From positions 496,001-560,000 of the forward strand of contig JAHBUK010000003.1 in the NCBI GenBank assembly GCA_019638115.1: 64,000 bases of DNA. Reading direction: 5' to 3'. The notes below the pieces were generated by a model. That model was not told the origin of the DNA, made no database searches, and saw nothing but the letters and a program-made list of their open reading frames with translations. Source of the DNA: Flavobacteriales bacterium (GTDB lineage: Bacteria; Bacteroidota; Bacteroidia; Flavobacteriales_F; PHOS-HE28). The translations under genes were made by a program, and so were the position numbers. Position 1 is the stretch's first letter. Every line of letters begins with the position of its first letter. This document shows positions 1 to 8,577 of the stretch, piece by piece.

Positions 1-2
1 TG

Positions 3-53
3 GTGGACTTTCCAGGCCGCTTCTGGAACCCCGCCATTGAATTGGACCTTTAG
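3..53 (+). CDS. 3' end of an upstream gene (partial)
   Basis: The first bases read as an open frame ending in the residues RFWNPAIELDL and a TAG stop at 51-53, followed by a short gap and a new gene. A second frame also stays open to 63, so the choice rests on the more protein-like composition of this one. The product cannot be identified from 16 residues. Confidence 0.35.
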   Translation: MDFPGRFWNPAIELDL

Positions 54-111
54 CCCTCAATAGGTTCCGCGCTTTCCCGTCTTATCTTCATCATCCCTAA
101 CGCGCAAGATC

Positions 112-564
112 ATGCGGGTCGATATCCTCCACGACGATGCCGATGCCACCATCGAGGTGCATCCCGAACAGCGCTTGGTACGGCTCACCTGGAAGCGTCC
201 CATTTTCGGTGAGGCATACAGGAGCGTGCTCATGAAGGTGCTGGACGTGGTGCGTGAGCAGGGGACCAACATGTGGCTGAGCGATGGCAGGAACGCGGGG
301 CCGATCCTGCAGAACGATCAGGTGTGGACCATGAAGGAATTCACGCCTGCGGTGATGGCGGCGGGTTTGGAGCGCATCGCCATCGTGAACAGCTCCGATG
401 TGCTGAACATGATGGCCGTGGACCGCATGGTGAACGCTACCCCTGCGGAGGCACCATACGACATCGCCTTCTTCGAGGACCCTTCGATCGCGCAGCTTTG
501 GCTGATGGGCAAGGCCCGCTCGGAACAGCACGTTGAAGGACCGGGCGACAAGGGGGCGGTCTGA
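112..564 (+). CDS. Small hypothetical protein (possible STAS/SpoIIAA-like fold)
   Basis: A 150-residue soluble protein with no signal peptide or membrane segment. It opens with beta-strand-like text (TIEVHPEQRLVRLTWKRPIF) and continues with alternating strands and helices, as in small sensor or STAS/SpoIIAA-like proteins that Bacteroidota encode as single domains. A conserved-looking WLSDGRNAG stretch lies near residue 55. No catalytic motif is visible, so the family name is only a suggestion. It ends about 60 bp before mrp, which has its own promoter box, so it is probably a separate transcript. Confidence 0.7.
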   Translation: MRVDILHDDADATIEVHPEQRLVRLTWKRPIFGEAYRSVLMKVLDVVREQGTNMWLSDGRNAGPILQNDQVWTMKEFTPAVMAAGLERIAIVNSSDVLNMMAVDRMVNATPAEAPYDIAFFEDPSIAQLWLMGKARSEQHVEGPGDKGAV

Positions 565-585
565 AGTCGCAGAAACTCCCGGGAT

Positions 586-593
586 TAGCTTTG
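586..593 (+). promoter_or_regulatory. -7 promoter box of mrp
   Basis: TAGCTTTG matches the Bacteroidota -7 consensus TAnnTTTG and lies 31 bp before the mrp ATG. A clear -33 TTG is not visible at the usual distance. Confidence 0.45.
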
Positions 594-624
594 CACCCGC
601 CTGCCGAAGTGCGGGTATCCGATC

Positions 625-1707
625 ATGAGCTTTTCCAAGGACGCTGTCCTATCCGCCCTTTCCCGCATCATCGAACCCGATCTGAAGAAGGACATCGTGG
701 CGCTCGATCTGGTGCGCGACATCAAGATCTCCGGCAACACCGTGAGCGTGCATGTGGAAGTGAGCAATCCCGCCATGCACAGCCGCAAGCGCATGGAGGA
801 GGCCGTCACCTTCAACATCAAACAGGCCTTGGGCCAGGACGTGGCGGTGATGGCCAACGTAACTCCGCTGAGCGGCGAGCGCGGCAACCTGCGCAAGGTG
901 CTGCCCGGTGTGAAGCACATCGTGGCCATCGCCAGCGGAAAGGGCGGCGTGGGCAAGAGCACGGTAACGGCCAACCTCGCGGCGGGCCTGGCGGCGCGCG
1001 GCCTCAAGGTGGGCCTGGTGGATGCCGACATCTACGGCCCCAGCATGCCGCTGATGTTCGACGTGCTGCATGAGAAACCCGGCACCCGTGAGAAGGACGG
1101 TCGCCAATGGATCGTGCCGGTGGAGAGTTATGGCGTGAAGGTGCTCAGCATCGGCTTCTTCGCACAGACCGACCAGGCCATCGCGTGGCGCGGGCCCATG
1201 GCCACCAAGGCGCTGGAGCAGCTGATCAAGGATGCCGACTGGGGCGAGTTGGACGTGATGCTCGTGGACCTTCCACCCGGCACCGGGGACATCCATCTTT
1301 CGTTGGTGCAGGCCGTGCCGCTCACCGGCGCCATCATCGTTAGCACGCCGCAGAACGTGGCGCTCATCGATGCGCGCAAGGGTGTTGGCCTCTTCCGCCT
1401 GCCCAGCGTGAACGCACCGGTGCTTGGCATCGTGGAGAACATGGCCTGGTTCACGCCGGCCGAGCTTCCGGAGAACAAGTACTACATCTTCGGCAAGGGC
1501 GGCGCACAGGCATTGGCCGGGGAACTTCAAGTGCCCTTCCTCGCCGAGGTGCCGCTGGTGCAGAGCATACGCGAGGCCGGTGATGTGGGCCGCCCAGCCG
1601 TGCTTCAAGGCAATACGCCCGCCGCCGCTGCATTTGACCACCTTTGTACCGCTTTCCAGCAACGGCTTCAAGCGCTGGAGCAGGAGAGCAAGCCCGTTAC
1701 CGCCTGA
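625..1707 (+). CDS. mrp: Mrp/NBP35-family Fe-S cluster carrier ATPase
   Basis: A 360-residue P-loop ATPase that in this family carries and delivers iron-sulfur clusters in the cytoplasm. The N-terminal 90 residues form a MIP18/DUF59 domain; the deviant Walker A GKGGVGKS is at residues 105-112, followed by VDADIYGPSMP and the DLPPGTGD switch motif. Many proteobacterial Mrp proteins have a CxxC near the ENM motif, but here ENMAWFTPAELPENKYYIFG contains no cysteine, a form I associate with Bacteroidota. It starts an operon with the NifU-like gene 3 bp downstream, which supports the Fe-S role. Confidence 0.93.
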   Translation: MSFSKDAVLSALSRIIEPDLKKDIVALDLVRDIKISGNTVSVHVEVSNPAMHSRKRMEEAVTFNIKQALGQDVAVMANVTPLSGERGNLRKVLPGVKHIVAIASGKGGVGKSTVTANLAAGLAARGLKVGLVDADIYGPSMPLMFDVLHEKPGTREKDGRQWIVPVESYGVKVLSIGFFAQTDQAIAWRGPMATKALEQLIKDADWGELDVMLVDLPPGTGDIHLSLVQAVPLTGAIIVSTPQNVALIDARKGVGLFRLPSVNAPVLGIVENMAWFTPAELPENKYYIFGKGGAQALAGELQVPFLAEVPLVQSIREAGDVGRPAVLQGNTPAAAAFDHLCTAFQQRLQALEQESKPVTA

Positions 1708-1710
1708 ACC

Positions 1711-1965
1711 ATGGACCAGCAGGAAACCATTGACCGCATCGAGGCCGCTCTGGAGGACCTGCGCCCTTTTCTGAAAGCCGATGGCGGCGACATCACCCTG
1801 GAAGAAGTTTCCGCCGATGGTATCGCCCGGGTACGGTTGCACGGCGCCTGCACCAACTGCGCCATGAGCCCCATGACGATGAAAGCCGGTGTGGAGGAAG
1901 CCATCAAGCGTGTGGCTCCCCACATAATAGCAGTGGAAGCGGTGAACATCGGCGTTATCGCCTGA
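1711..1965 (+). CDS. NifU C-terminal-domain Fe-S scaffold protein
   Basis: An 84-residue single NifU-like (NfuA C-terminal) domain. It keeps the CTNC pair (C47 and C50) that binds a [4Fe-4S] cluster at a dimer interface in this family. The text around it (RVRLHGACTNC, then MTMKAGVEEAIK) is typical. Only 3 bp separate it from mrp, so the two are almost certainly co-transcribed and act together in cluster transfer. The A-type N-terminal domain of NfuA is absent, as usual for this short form. Confidence 0.92.
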   Translation: MDQQETIDRIEAALEDLRPFLKADGGDITLEEVSADGIARVRLHGACTNCAMSPMTMKAGVEEAIKRVAPHIIAVEAVNIGVIA

Positions 1966-2043
1966 GCCACTGAACCATCCGGTCGGTCGGATGTTCCCCT
2001 TTGAAGTCGTGATCAAGGTCTCGGCTCACCCACCCTCGGCACC

Positions 2044-2051
2044 TACCTTTG
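2044..2051 (+). promoter_or_regulatory. -7 promoter box of korAB
   Basis: TACCTTTG is an exact TAnnTTTG match 37 bp before the korA ATG. Confidence 0.45.
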
Positions 2052-2088
2052 CAGCCTGCCTGCCGCGAGGCACGGCGCAATTCCCATT

Positions 2089-3957
2089 ATGGAAACCCCC
2101 ATCAGGACCAAGACCGTCGAAGAACGACGCAATGTGGTCATCCTCTTCGCCGGTGACAGCGGAGACGGCATCCAACTCACCGGAAGCCAGTTCACGGACA
2201 CCAGCGCGCTGTTCGGCAACGACGTCAGCACCTTCCCCAACTTCCCCGCCGAGATCCGGGCACCGCAAGGCACCCTCGCTGGTGTGAGCGGCTACCAGCT
2301 GCACTTCGGCAGCGTTGAGATCTTCACCCCCGGCGATCAGTGCGATGTGCTTGTGGTGATGAACGCAGCCGCCCTCAAGGCCAACCTGAACAAGCTGAAG
2401 CCCGGCGGCACCATCATCGCCAACAGCGACGGATTCGATGCGAAGAACCTGCGCCTGGCCGGGTACATCGACAAGCAGGAACCGCTTACCGATGGCACCC
2501 TCACGAATTACACGGTGCACGCCATCGATGTGACCAAGATGACCCGCAATGCCCTGGCCGATACTACGCTGGGCATGAAGGAGAAGGACCGCTGCAAGAA
2601 CATGTTCGTGCTGGGCTTCATCAGTTGGATGTACAGCCGCAGCCTGGAGAACAGCGAGCGCTTCCTTGAGGAGAAGTTCGGGAAGAAACCCGAAGTGCTC
2701 GATGCCAACAAGAAGGCGTTGCTGGCGGGCTACAACTACGGCGACACCAGCGAGACCTTCACCACGCGGTTCGAGGTGAAACCCGCGCCGTTGCCCAAGG
2801 GCACATACCGCAGCATCACCGGCAACCAGGGCATCGCCTTGGGCTTGGTGGCCGGGGCACAAAAGGCGGGGTTGGACCTGTTCTACGGCAGCTATCCCAT
2901 CACGCCGGCCAGCGACATTCTGCACGAGTTGGCGCGCCACAAGAATTTCGGGGTGAAGACCTTTCAGGCCGAGGACGAGATCGCCGCGATCTGCTCGGCC
3001 ATCGGTGCCAGCTATGGTGGTGCGTTGGGCATTACGGCCAGTAGCGGTCCGGGTATCGCGTTGAAGGGTGAAGCCCTGGGCCTGGCCTTCATGCTGGAGC
3101 TTCCTTTGGTGGTGGTGAACGTGCAGCGCGGCGGTCCCAGCACCGGCCTGCCCACCAAGACCGAGCAAGCCGACCTGTGGCAGGCCATCCACGGCCGCAA
3201 CGGTGAGGCGCCCATCCCTGTGCTGGCCGCCAGCAGCCCCACCGACTGTTTCGAGATGGCCTACGAGGCGGTGCGCATCGCCATTGAGCACATGACCCCC
3301 GTGATCCTGCTCAGCGACGGTTACATCGCGAATGGCGCAGAGCCGTGGCGCTTCCCGCAGGCAAGCGACCTGCAGCCCATCACATCGCCGTTCGCCACGC
3401 CGAAAGTGGAAGGTGACACGGAGAAGTTCCTGCCGTACCTGCGGGACGACAACGGCGTGCGTCCGTGGGCAATCCCCGGCATGGCCGGCCTGCAGCACCG
3501 CATCGGCGGTATCGAGAAGGAGGACGGCACCGGCAATATCAGTTACGATCCGCTGAACCACGAGAAAATGGTGCGCCTGCGTGCCGAGAAGGTGCGCAAG
3601 GTGGTGGAGAACGTGCCCCCGTTGGACCTGAGCAACGGCGTGGACAGCGGCGATCTGCTGATCCTCGGATGGGGCAGCACCTATGGCGCCATCAAGACCG
3701 CCGTGAACGAGATGTGTGCCGAGGGTAATTGCGTGGGCCATGTACACCTGCGCTACCTCTATCCCTTCCGCAAGGAGCTGGGTGATATCATCTCCCGCTT
3801 CAAGCGCGTGCTGATACCCGAGATGAACAGCGGCCAATTGCGTCAGCTGATCCGCGCCGAATACCTCGTGGACGCCAAGGGGCTCAACAAGATCCAGGGC
3901 ATGCCCTTCACTTCGGCGGAGATCAAGGCCGCCGCAATCGAATACCTGAAGCAATGA
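2089..3957 (+). CDS. korA: 2-oxoglutarate:ferredoxin oxidoreductase-type, alpha subunit (gamma-alpha fusion)
   Basis: A 622-residue subunit of a 2-oxoacid:ferredoxin oxidoreductase, which oxidatively decarboxylates a 2-oxoacid to acyl-CoA and reduces ferredoxin. Residues ~10-190 are the gamma domain (GDSGDGIQLTG, then FPAEIRAPQGTLAG); the alpha domain follows with FYGSYPITPASDILHELA and QAEDEIAAI. The C-terminus carries the RYLYPFRKEL and PEMNSGQL text of the transketolase-C-like part. It overlaps korB by 4 bp (ATGA), so translation is coupled. Substrate preference (2-oxoglutarate rather than pyruvate or branched 2-oxoacids) follows from the two-gene fused layout and is not proven by the sequence. 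Confidence 0.92.
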   Translation: METPIRTKTVEERRNVVILFAGDSGDGIQLTGSQFTDTSALFGNDVSTFPNFPAEIRAPQGTLAGVSGYQLHFGSVEIFTPGDQCDVLVVMNAAALKANLNKLKPGGTIIANSDGFDAKNLRLAGYIDKQEPLTDGTLTNYTVHAIDVTKMTRNALADTTLGMKEKDRCKNMFVLGFISWMYSRSLENSERFLEEKFGKKPEVLDANKKALLAGYNYGDTSETFTTRFEVKPAPLPKGTYRSITGNQGIALGLVAGAQKAGLDLFYGSYPITPASDILHELARHKNFGVKTFQAEDEIAAICSAIGASYGGALGITASSGPGIALKGEALGLAFMLELPLVVVNVQRGGPSTGLPTKTEQADLWQAIHGRNGEAPIPVLAASSPTDCFEMAYEAVRIAIEHMTPVILLSDGYIANGAEPWRFPQASDLQPITSPFATPKVEGDTEKFLPYLRDDNGVRPWAIPGMAGLQHRIGGIEKEDGTGNISYDPLNHEKMVRLRAEKVRKVVENVPPLDLSNGVDSGDLLILGWGSTYGAIKTAVNEMCAEGNCVGHVHLRYLYPFRKELGDIISRFKRVLIPEMNSGQLRQLIRAEYLVDAKGLNKIQGMPFTSAEIKAAAIEYLKQ

Positions 3958-5018
3958 CCACTGCCAACGAAGTCGTATCGGGTAACGGTGCCAAGCCGGG
4001 AGCTGTCAGACCGAGCGCAGCCGAGGGCTATGCCAGCGACCAGGAAGTGCGCTGGTGCCCCGGTTGTGGCGACTACAGCATCCTGAAGCAGGTGGAGACC
4101 GTGCTGAAAGAGCAGGGCAAACCCAAGGAGGAGATCGTGTTCATCAGCGGCATCGGCTGCAGCTCGCGATTCCCGTACTACCTGGACACCTACGGCATGC
4201 ACAGCATCCATGGCCGTGCGCCCGCCATCGTCAGCGGCCTGCGCGCCGTGCGTCCGGAGCTCAGCGTGTGGATGATCACCGGTGATGGCGATGCGCTCAG
4301 CATCGGCGGAAACCACCTGATCCACCTGCTGCGCCGCAACGTGGACGTGAACGTGCTGCTCTTCAACAACGAGATCTACGGCCTCACCAAGGGGCAGTAC
4401 TCGCCCACCTCACCGGAAGGGGCCATCACCAAGAGCACGCCCATGGGCAGCGTGGACCATCCGTTCAATCCGCTGGCCTTGTGCAAGGGCGCCGATGCCA
4501 CCTTCATCGCCCGCGCCATGGACCGCGACCCGAAGCACATGCGCGAGGTGCTGCTCGCCGCCGATGCGCACCGCGGCACCAGCCTCATCGAGATCTACCA
4601 GAACTGCAACGTCTTCAATGATGGTGCTTTCGAGGTCTTCACGGAGAAGGCCAGCAAGCCCTTCCGCACACTCTTCGTGGAACACGGCAAGCCGCTCGTC
4701 TTCGCCAACGGCACCAAGGGCATCAAGCTGGACGGCATGACGCCCGTGATCGTGGACCTGGGCGATGGCAGTACTTCACTGGACGATCTCTGGATACACG
4801 ACCAGCACGACAGCTTCAAGGCTTCGATCCTTGTGCGCCTCTTTGATGATCAAGTGCAGGAGGGCGCCATGCCGCGTCCCTTCGGCGTGTTCTACGTGGC
4901 CGCCCGTGCCAGCATGGAGACGAAGCTGAACGCACAGGTGGCGCTGGCCAAGCAGAAAAAAGGCCCCGGCGACCTGGATGCCTTGTTGCGCGGGGAGCGG
5001 ACGTGGACGATCCAATGA
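3954..5018 (+). CDS. korB: 2-oxoglutarate:ferredoxin oxidoreductase-type, beta subunit
   Basis: A 354-residue beta subunit that binds thiamine diphosphate and a [4Fe-4S] cluster. The cluster and cofactor region includes CPGCGDY (Cys at about residues 35 and 38) and GIGCSSRFPYY; the ThDP motif runs from GDGDALSIGG to LLFNNEIYGLTKGQ. It follows korA with a 4-bp overlap. The stop codon is at 5016-5018 and the next base begins a perfect REP-type inverted repeat that could also end the transcript. Confidence 0.92.
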   Translation: MTTANEVVSGNGAKPGAVRPSAAEGYASDQEVRWCPGCGDYSILKQVETVLKEQGKPKEEIVFISGIGCSSRFPYYLDTYGMHSIHGRAPAIVSGLRAVRPELSVWMITGDGDALSIGGNHLIHLLRRNVDVNVLLFNNEIYGLTKGQYSPTSPEGAITKSTPMGSVDHPFNPLALCKGADATFIARAMDRDPKHMREVLLAADAHRGTSLIEIYQNCNVFNDGAFEVFTEKASKPFRTLFVEHGKPLVFANGTKGIKLDGMTPVIVDLGDGSTSLDDLWIHDQHDSFKASILVRLFDDQVQEGAMPRPFGVFYVAARASMETKLNAQVALAKQKKGPGDLDALLRGERTWTIQ

Positions 5019-5089
5019 CTTGGGTCACCCGGCTTCCAGCCGGTGACTGTAGCTTAGCATGTCACCGGCTGGAAGCCGGGTGACCCAAG
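5019..5089. repeat. REP-type perfect 29-bp inverted repeat
   Basis: Two perfectly complementary 29-base arms (5019-5047 and 5061-5089) enclose a 13-base spacer. Each arm contains its own small hairpin, CCGGCT-TCC-AGCCGG. The left arm begins one base after the korB stop and the right arm ends 2 bases before the transposase ATG. A shortened relative lies at 5736-5770. This is the arrangement expected of REP/BIME elements next to their RAYT gene. Confidence 0.9.
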
Positions 5090-5091
5090 CC

Positions 5092-5724
5092 ATGAGCTCC
5101 GACTCCTACATCCTCGAGGATCCATTCTTCGATGACGACCTGGAGACCGTGCGCACCCGACGCAACCTCCCTCATTGGAGCCAAGAGGGCAAACTCTATT
5201 TCGTCACGTGGCGCCTGGCAGATAGCTTACCGCAGAAAGCACTGAAGCAGATCGAGGCAGACCGAAAGGCTTGGTATGGCCAATATGGTGGCACCTCCAT
5301 TGCCGATTTGGAGCCCAGCGTGAGAAAGGAGTGGTATCGCCTCTTTGATCAACGTGTACAACTGTGGCTCGATGCAGGTCATGGCTCATGCATCCTTCGC
5401 AAGCCGGAAGCGAAACGGATCATGGCAGATGCACTGCACCATTTCCATGACAAGCGTTACCATCTGGGCAGCTTCGCGATCGCGGGCAACCATGTGCATG
5501 TGCTCGTCGCGCCCCACCCAACGGTCGAGCTTTCAAGTGTGATCCACAGTTGGAAGTCCTTCACCTCGAACGCGATCAACAAAGCCCTGGGGCGAACCGG
5601 GCGCTTGTGGATGGATGAGTACTTCGATCGCATCTTGCGCAACCAGCTGCACTTGGAACGTGTGGAAGGCTACATCGCCGCGCATGTGCGGCAGGGGGCG
5701 TACGTGGAGCGGCGGCCGAGTTGA
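5092..5724 (+). CDS. REP-associated tyrosine transposase (RAYT, Y1/IS200-like)
   Basis: A 210-residue Y1 transposase of the REP-associated class, a single-strand DNA nuclease thought to recognise REP hairpins. The HUH motif is in GNHVHVLVAPHP. The C-terminal part holds WMDEYFDRILRNQLHL and EGYI, whose tyrosine is the candidate nucleophile. The usual ENPVKAGL tail is replaced here by AAHVRQGAYVE, so activity is uncertain. An ATG at 5059 lies inside the inverted repeat; 5092 is chosen because it starts just after the repeat and gives the family length. Confidence 0.85.
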   Translation: MSSDSYILEDPFFDDDLETVRTRRNLPHWSQEGKLYFVTWRLADSLPQKALKQIEADRKAWYGQYGGTSIADLEPSVRKEWYRLFDQRVQLWLDAGHGSCILRKPEAKRIMADALHHFHDKRYHLGSFAIAGNHVHVLVAPHPTVELSSVIHSWKSFTSNAINKALGRTGRLWMDEYFDRILRNQLHLERVEGYIAAHVRQGAYVERRPS

Positions 5725-5735
5725 GGGGGCGTGTA

Positions 5736-5770
5736 CTTGGCAGGCACCGGCTGGAAGCCGATGCGCCAAG
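5736..5770. repeat. Degenerate REP hairpin downstream of the RAYT gene
   Basis: CTTGGC and GCCAAG arms enclose CACCGGCTGGAAGCCG, the same 16-base core found in the right arm of the repeat at 5061-5089. A second simple hairpin follows (CTTCTTCG at 5773-5780 with CGAAGAAG at 5796-5803). Together with the upstream repeat it flanks the transposase gene. Confidence 0.7.
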
Positions 5771-5922
5771 CACTTCTTCGATAGCCGACAGGATGCGAAG
5801 AAGATGAAGGGGTAGTTGACGGCCTGGGTAGTTCCCCGTAAGCTGAACTTTCCTCCAACAAGTGAACATCACCCCATTCGAGGTTATCCAAGATTCGATC
5901 CGGTGCATGACCGACCGTAAGC

Positions 5923-8574
5923 TCATCGCACGTAGTAGTTGATCGGAAGCTCGACTATCTCATCTGTCGGTTTTCCCTTTCGGATAGCGGGCTCCCATAT
6001 GGGCATACCCCGTAGAACACGGTTCACCTCATTGGTGAATTCTTCCGGCGGGCCGAACAGGACCCCGATCTCACCGATCGTACCATCGCGTAAGATGGTT
6101 ACGGGCACCATCACGGAGATGCTGTTCTCACCACGGTATCTGAAGTTCTGACCGAGATATTGCTCGTATGCTTGGTCACCACCAGGAAACCTGGGAGCAC
6201 GATCAGCTTCGCTTGGTGAAATACCCTCCCCCCAACACGGGAATACCACCCCCATCAACGCACTCCTGAACTCCTCCCGCTTCGCCCGCGCCTGTTGCCG
6301 TTTCGCCTCCAACTCCAGCCACTGCAAGTGCCGCGCCTGTTCCACCAAGTCGTTCACCAAGGAGGTGGTGACCTCTGGCGTGCGTACCATCCTGCGCAAG
6401 CGCTCCTCATCGGAAGGTTCCATGCTTAGCGTGATCGGACCCGGAGCGGTGATGTCCTGGCGCGATGCTGCGTACAGCACGCCATCCTTGCGGCCCATGC
6501 ACACGAGGTCGTACTGGAACAAGGCGTTCAGGTTCTCGGTGAAGGTGCCATTAACCTCCAATACGCGCTGGTAGCTGTTCAGCTCCTTCGGGATCAGGTA
6601 CACGCGCAGGTCGCTGAAGAGCTCCTTGTCCGCCACGTCGATGGAGACAGGCGAGTAGGTGAGCGTGGCGGTCTTGCCGCTTTGGTCGTCCGTGTAGGAC
6701 ATGGAAGTGCGTGAGGTGGTCGCGGCCAGCACGGCCTTGTCCACGTTCCACCAGCCGGGGTTGGTGACGGGCACCGCGAAAGCAGCGCGTGGTGGGTTGG
6801 GCGGTGGCACCGGGTAGCCCAGTTGTTCGTAGACCGAGCGCAGGTTCGCGCTGAACTCCTTGACGAAACGCTCGCCGTCCTGCTGGATGTCCTTCATCTG
6901 CCGGTCCACCTGCCGCTTGTGGGCTTGTTGGTCCGCTTCGGCTTCCTTGCGGTGGAACGCCTCTTGGGTCTTGCGGGCCGCCTCAGCATAGCGTTGGCTC
7001 CATTCGGTGTACACCCTTCGCAAGCGCTCCGCAGCGTATGCAGGCAGTTCCACCCGCCCATCGTTCCGCAAGGCGAAGGATGCGAAGGCCCCATGCCCCA
7101 TGCGCACGGCCATGGAGTCCAACTGGCTCAGGTTCCTGTCCAGGTTGTTCACGTAGAGGTCCAGCACTTGGCCATCGCAGGTGCGATGGATCTCCCGCAT
7201 GCGCTCCTCGAACTCCCGTGTAGCGAGGTTGGTGCCGTTGAAGCGCTCGTTCCAGATGGCTTGGACCTTGGCGGGGTCAATGCCCATTTGGCCTCTTGAG
7301 GCCGAGGAAGCCATGTCAACGTATCGGAGGATCTGATCGATCTCCGCATCGCTGAGATCGTGTGGCGTCATAACACTCTTATTCCATTTTCTGAACAACT
7401 CGTTCGCATAAGGATTACCCGTCTTGAGGTAGGCTGAGCTGTTCTTGATCCATGCGTAGATGTCGCCTCGACCTTCCCAGCGTTGCCTTGCACCGGTCAG
7501 GGCAGGGCCGGTCAGGTTTCTTTCCGGACGATGGCACGCTGAGCAGTTCGTCGCAAATAGGAAGGCTCCGTTGATGTGGTCGGGGTCCGGACGAATAGCT
7601 CTCCTTGAGTATTCATCATACGAAAGGGTATCCGGGAATGCCAATGTCGAATCCGATCCGAAGGAGGTATAGCGGGAGTATTCCGCACTGAACGACCAGT
7701 ACAAACTATCCGTGTACCGCTTGTCCGTCGCATCCTTCCCCAACTCCGCCACCTTCGCCAAGTACCCCGGCGGGTAGAAGTCCAGTGTGGTGATGTCCAC
7801 TGGCACCAAAGTGCGTGTCAAGGGCTGCGGGTTGCGCCAATCCACGATGCCTTCCGCGGTCATCACGCCTTCGTAAAGCATCATGCGTGGGTCGGCTTTG
7901 TCCGCAGGTACCATTACCGTCAACGGTTTGCTGGGGTCGATGCCCACGCGCTTTCCATCCACCTGCGCATCGAGGTAGAACATGCCGCCGGTCTCCAATA
8001 GCGTATCGCCGCTCATGGTGCTGAGGCCCGCTTTCATGATGTCCACGCCATCGATCGCCTCGAGCAGCGTGACGCGTACGGGCTTGGTGATCGCCTTGCC
8101 GGCCTCATCGATGAAGGCACCCTTCGGAATGTCCACCACGAGGCCGTTCGGGGTGAGCAGCGTGGTATCAGCCTTCGGGTCGATGGTCATGACCAAGGCC
8201 GGAAGGCCGGTGCCTGAGGTGTCGCTCAGCGTGAGCTGTTGTTCGGTGTGCGCTGCATCGCTGCTCGTTAGATCCGCAAGGAAGTTGCCCTCCTTCGCCA
8301 GCATCCATCCGCCTACGGCAAGTATGGCCACCACCACCGCACCTCCCATACCCGGTGCCCACTTGCCGAACTTGTAGCTCCGGTAGGCTTTGTCCACCGC
8401 AGGGCGCAGCGCCAGACGTTCGATGCCGGCATGCAGTGCGCGTTGGTCATCCACCAATTCGCGTAGCTCTTCGCTGCTACGCATGCGCTCCTCGAAGGCG
8501 GCGCGGTCGGTGGCGTTCATTTCACCGCGCAAGTAACTGTCGGCGAGTTCGATCAGGGTCAATTCGTTCCGCAT
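5923..8574 (-). CDS. Membrane anti-sigma-like protein with c-type cytochrome and TonB C-terminal domains
   Basis: An 883-residue protein with an unusual order of parts. Residues 1-55 resemble the cytoplasmic start of Bacteroidota anti-sigma factors (LADSYLRGEMNATDRAAFEERM). One membrane segment is at ~77-92. Then comes a periplasmic beta-rich region, a c-type heme site CSACH at 344-348 with a likely distal Met402 (SVMTPHDLSDAEIDQIL), a charged coiled coil around 520-610, and a TonB-type C-terminal domain over the last ~110 residues (VPVTILRDGTIGEI, then MPIWEPAIRKGKP). It starts 3 bp after the ECF sigma gene, so it is the natural partner of that factor. Redox, oxygen or heme sensing is inferred only from the cytochrome domain. 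Confidence 0.82.
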   Translation of the reverse strand: MRNELTLIELADSYLRGEMNATDRAAFEERMRSSEELRELVDDQRALHAGIERLALRPAVDKAYRSYKFGKWAPGMGGAVVVAILAVGGWMLAKEGNFLADLTSSDAAHTEQQLTLSDTSGTGLPALVMTIDPKADTTLLTPNGLVVDIPKGAFIDEAGKAITKPVRVTLLEAIDGVDIMKAGLSTMSGDTLLETGGMFYLDAQVDGKRVGIDPSKPLTVMVPADKADPRMMLYEGVMTAEGIVDWRNPQPLTRTLVPVDITTLDFYPPGYLAKVAELGKDATDKRYTDSLYWSFSAEYSRYTSFGSDSTLAFPDTLSYDEYSRRAIRPDPDHINGAFLFATNCSACHRPERNLTGPALTGARQRWEGRGDIYAWIKNSSAYLKTGNPYANELFRKWNKSVMTPHDLSDAEIDQILRYVDMASSASRGQMGIDPAKVQAIWNERFNGTNLATREFEERMREIHRTCDGQVLDLYVNNLDRNLSQLDSMAVRMGHGAFASFALRNDGRVELPAYAAERLRRVYTEWSQRYAEAARKTQEAFHRKEAEADQQAHKRQVDRQMKDIQQDGERFVKEFSANLRSVYEQLGYPVPPPNPPRAAFAVPVTNPGWWNVDKAVLAATTSRTSMSYTDDQSGKTATLTYSPVSIDVADKELFSDLRVYLIPKELNSYQRVLEVNGTFTENLNALFQYDLVCMGRKDGVLYAASRQDITAPGPITLSMEPSDEERLRRMVRTPEVTTSLVNDLVEQARHLQWLELEAKRQQARAKREEFRSALMGVVFPCWGEGISPSEADRAPRFPGGDQAYEQYLGQNFRYRGENSISVMVPVTILRDGTIGEIGVLFGPPEEFTNEVNRVLRGMPIWEPAIRKGKPTDEIVELPINYYVR

Positions 8575-8577
8575 CGC

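Noticed and set aside
649-3954. Long open frames on the minus strand opposite mrp, nfu and korA
   Set aside because: They are antisense shadows caused by high G+C; they are rich in His, Arg and Gly, have no motifs, and the plus-strand genes are certain.
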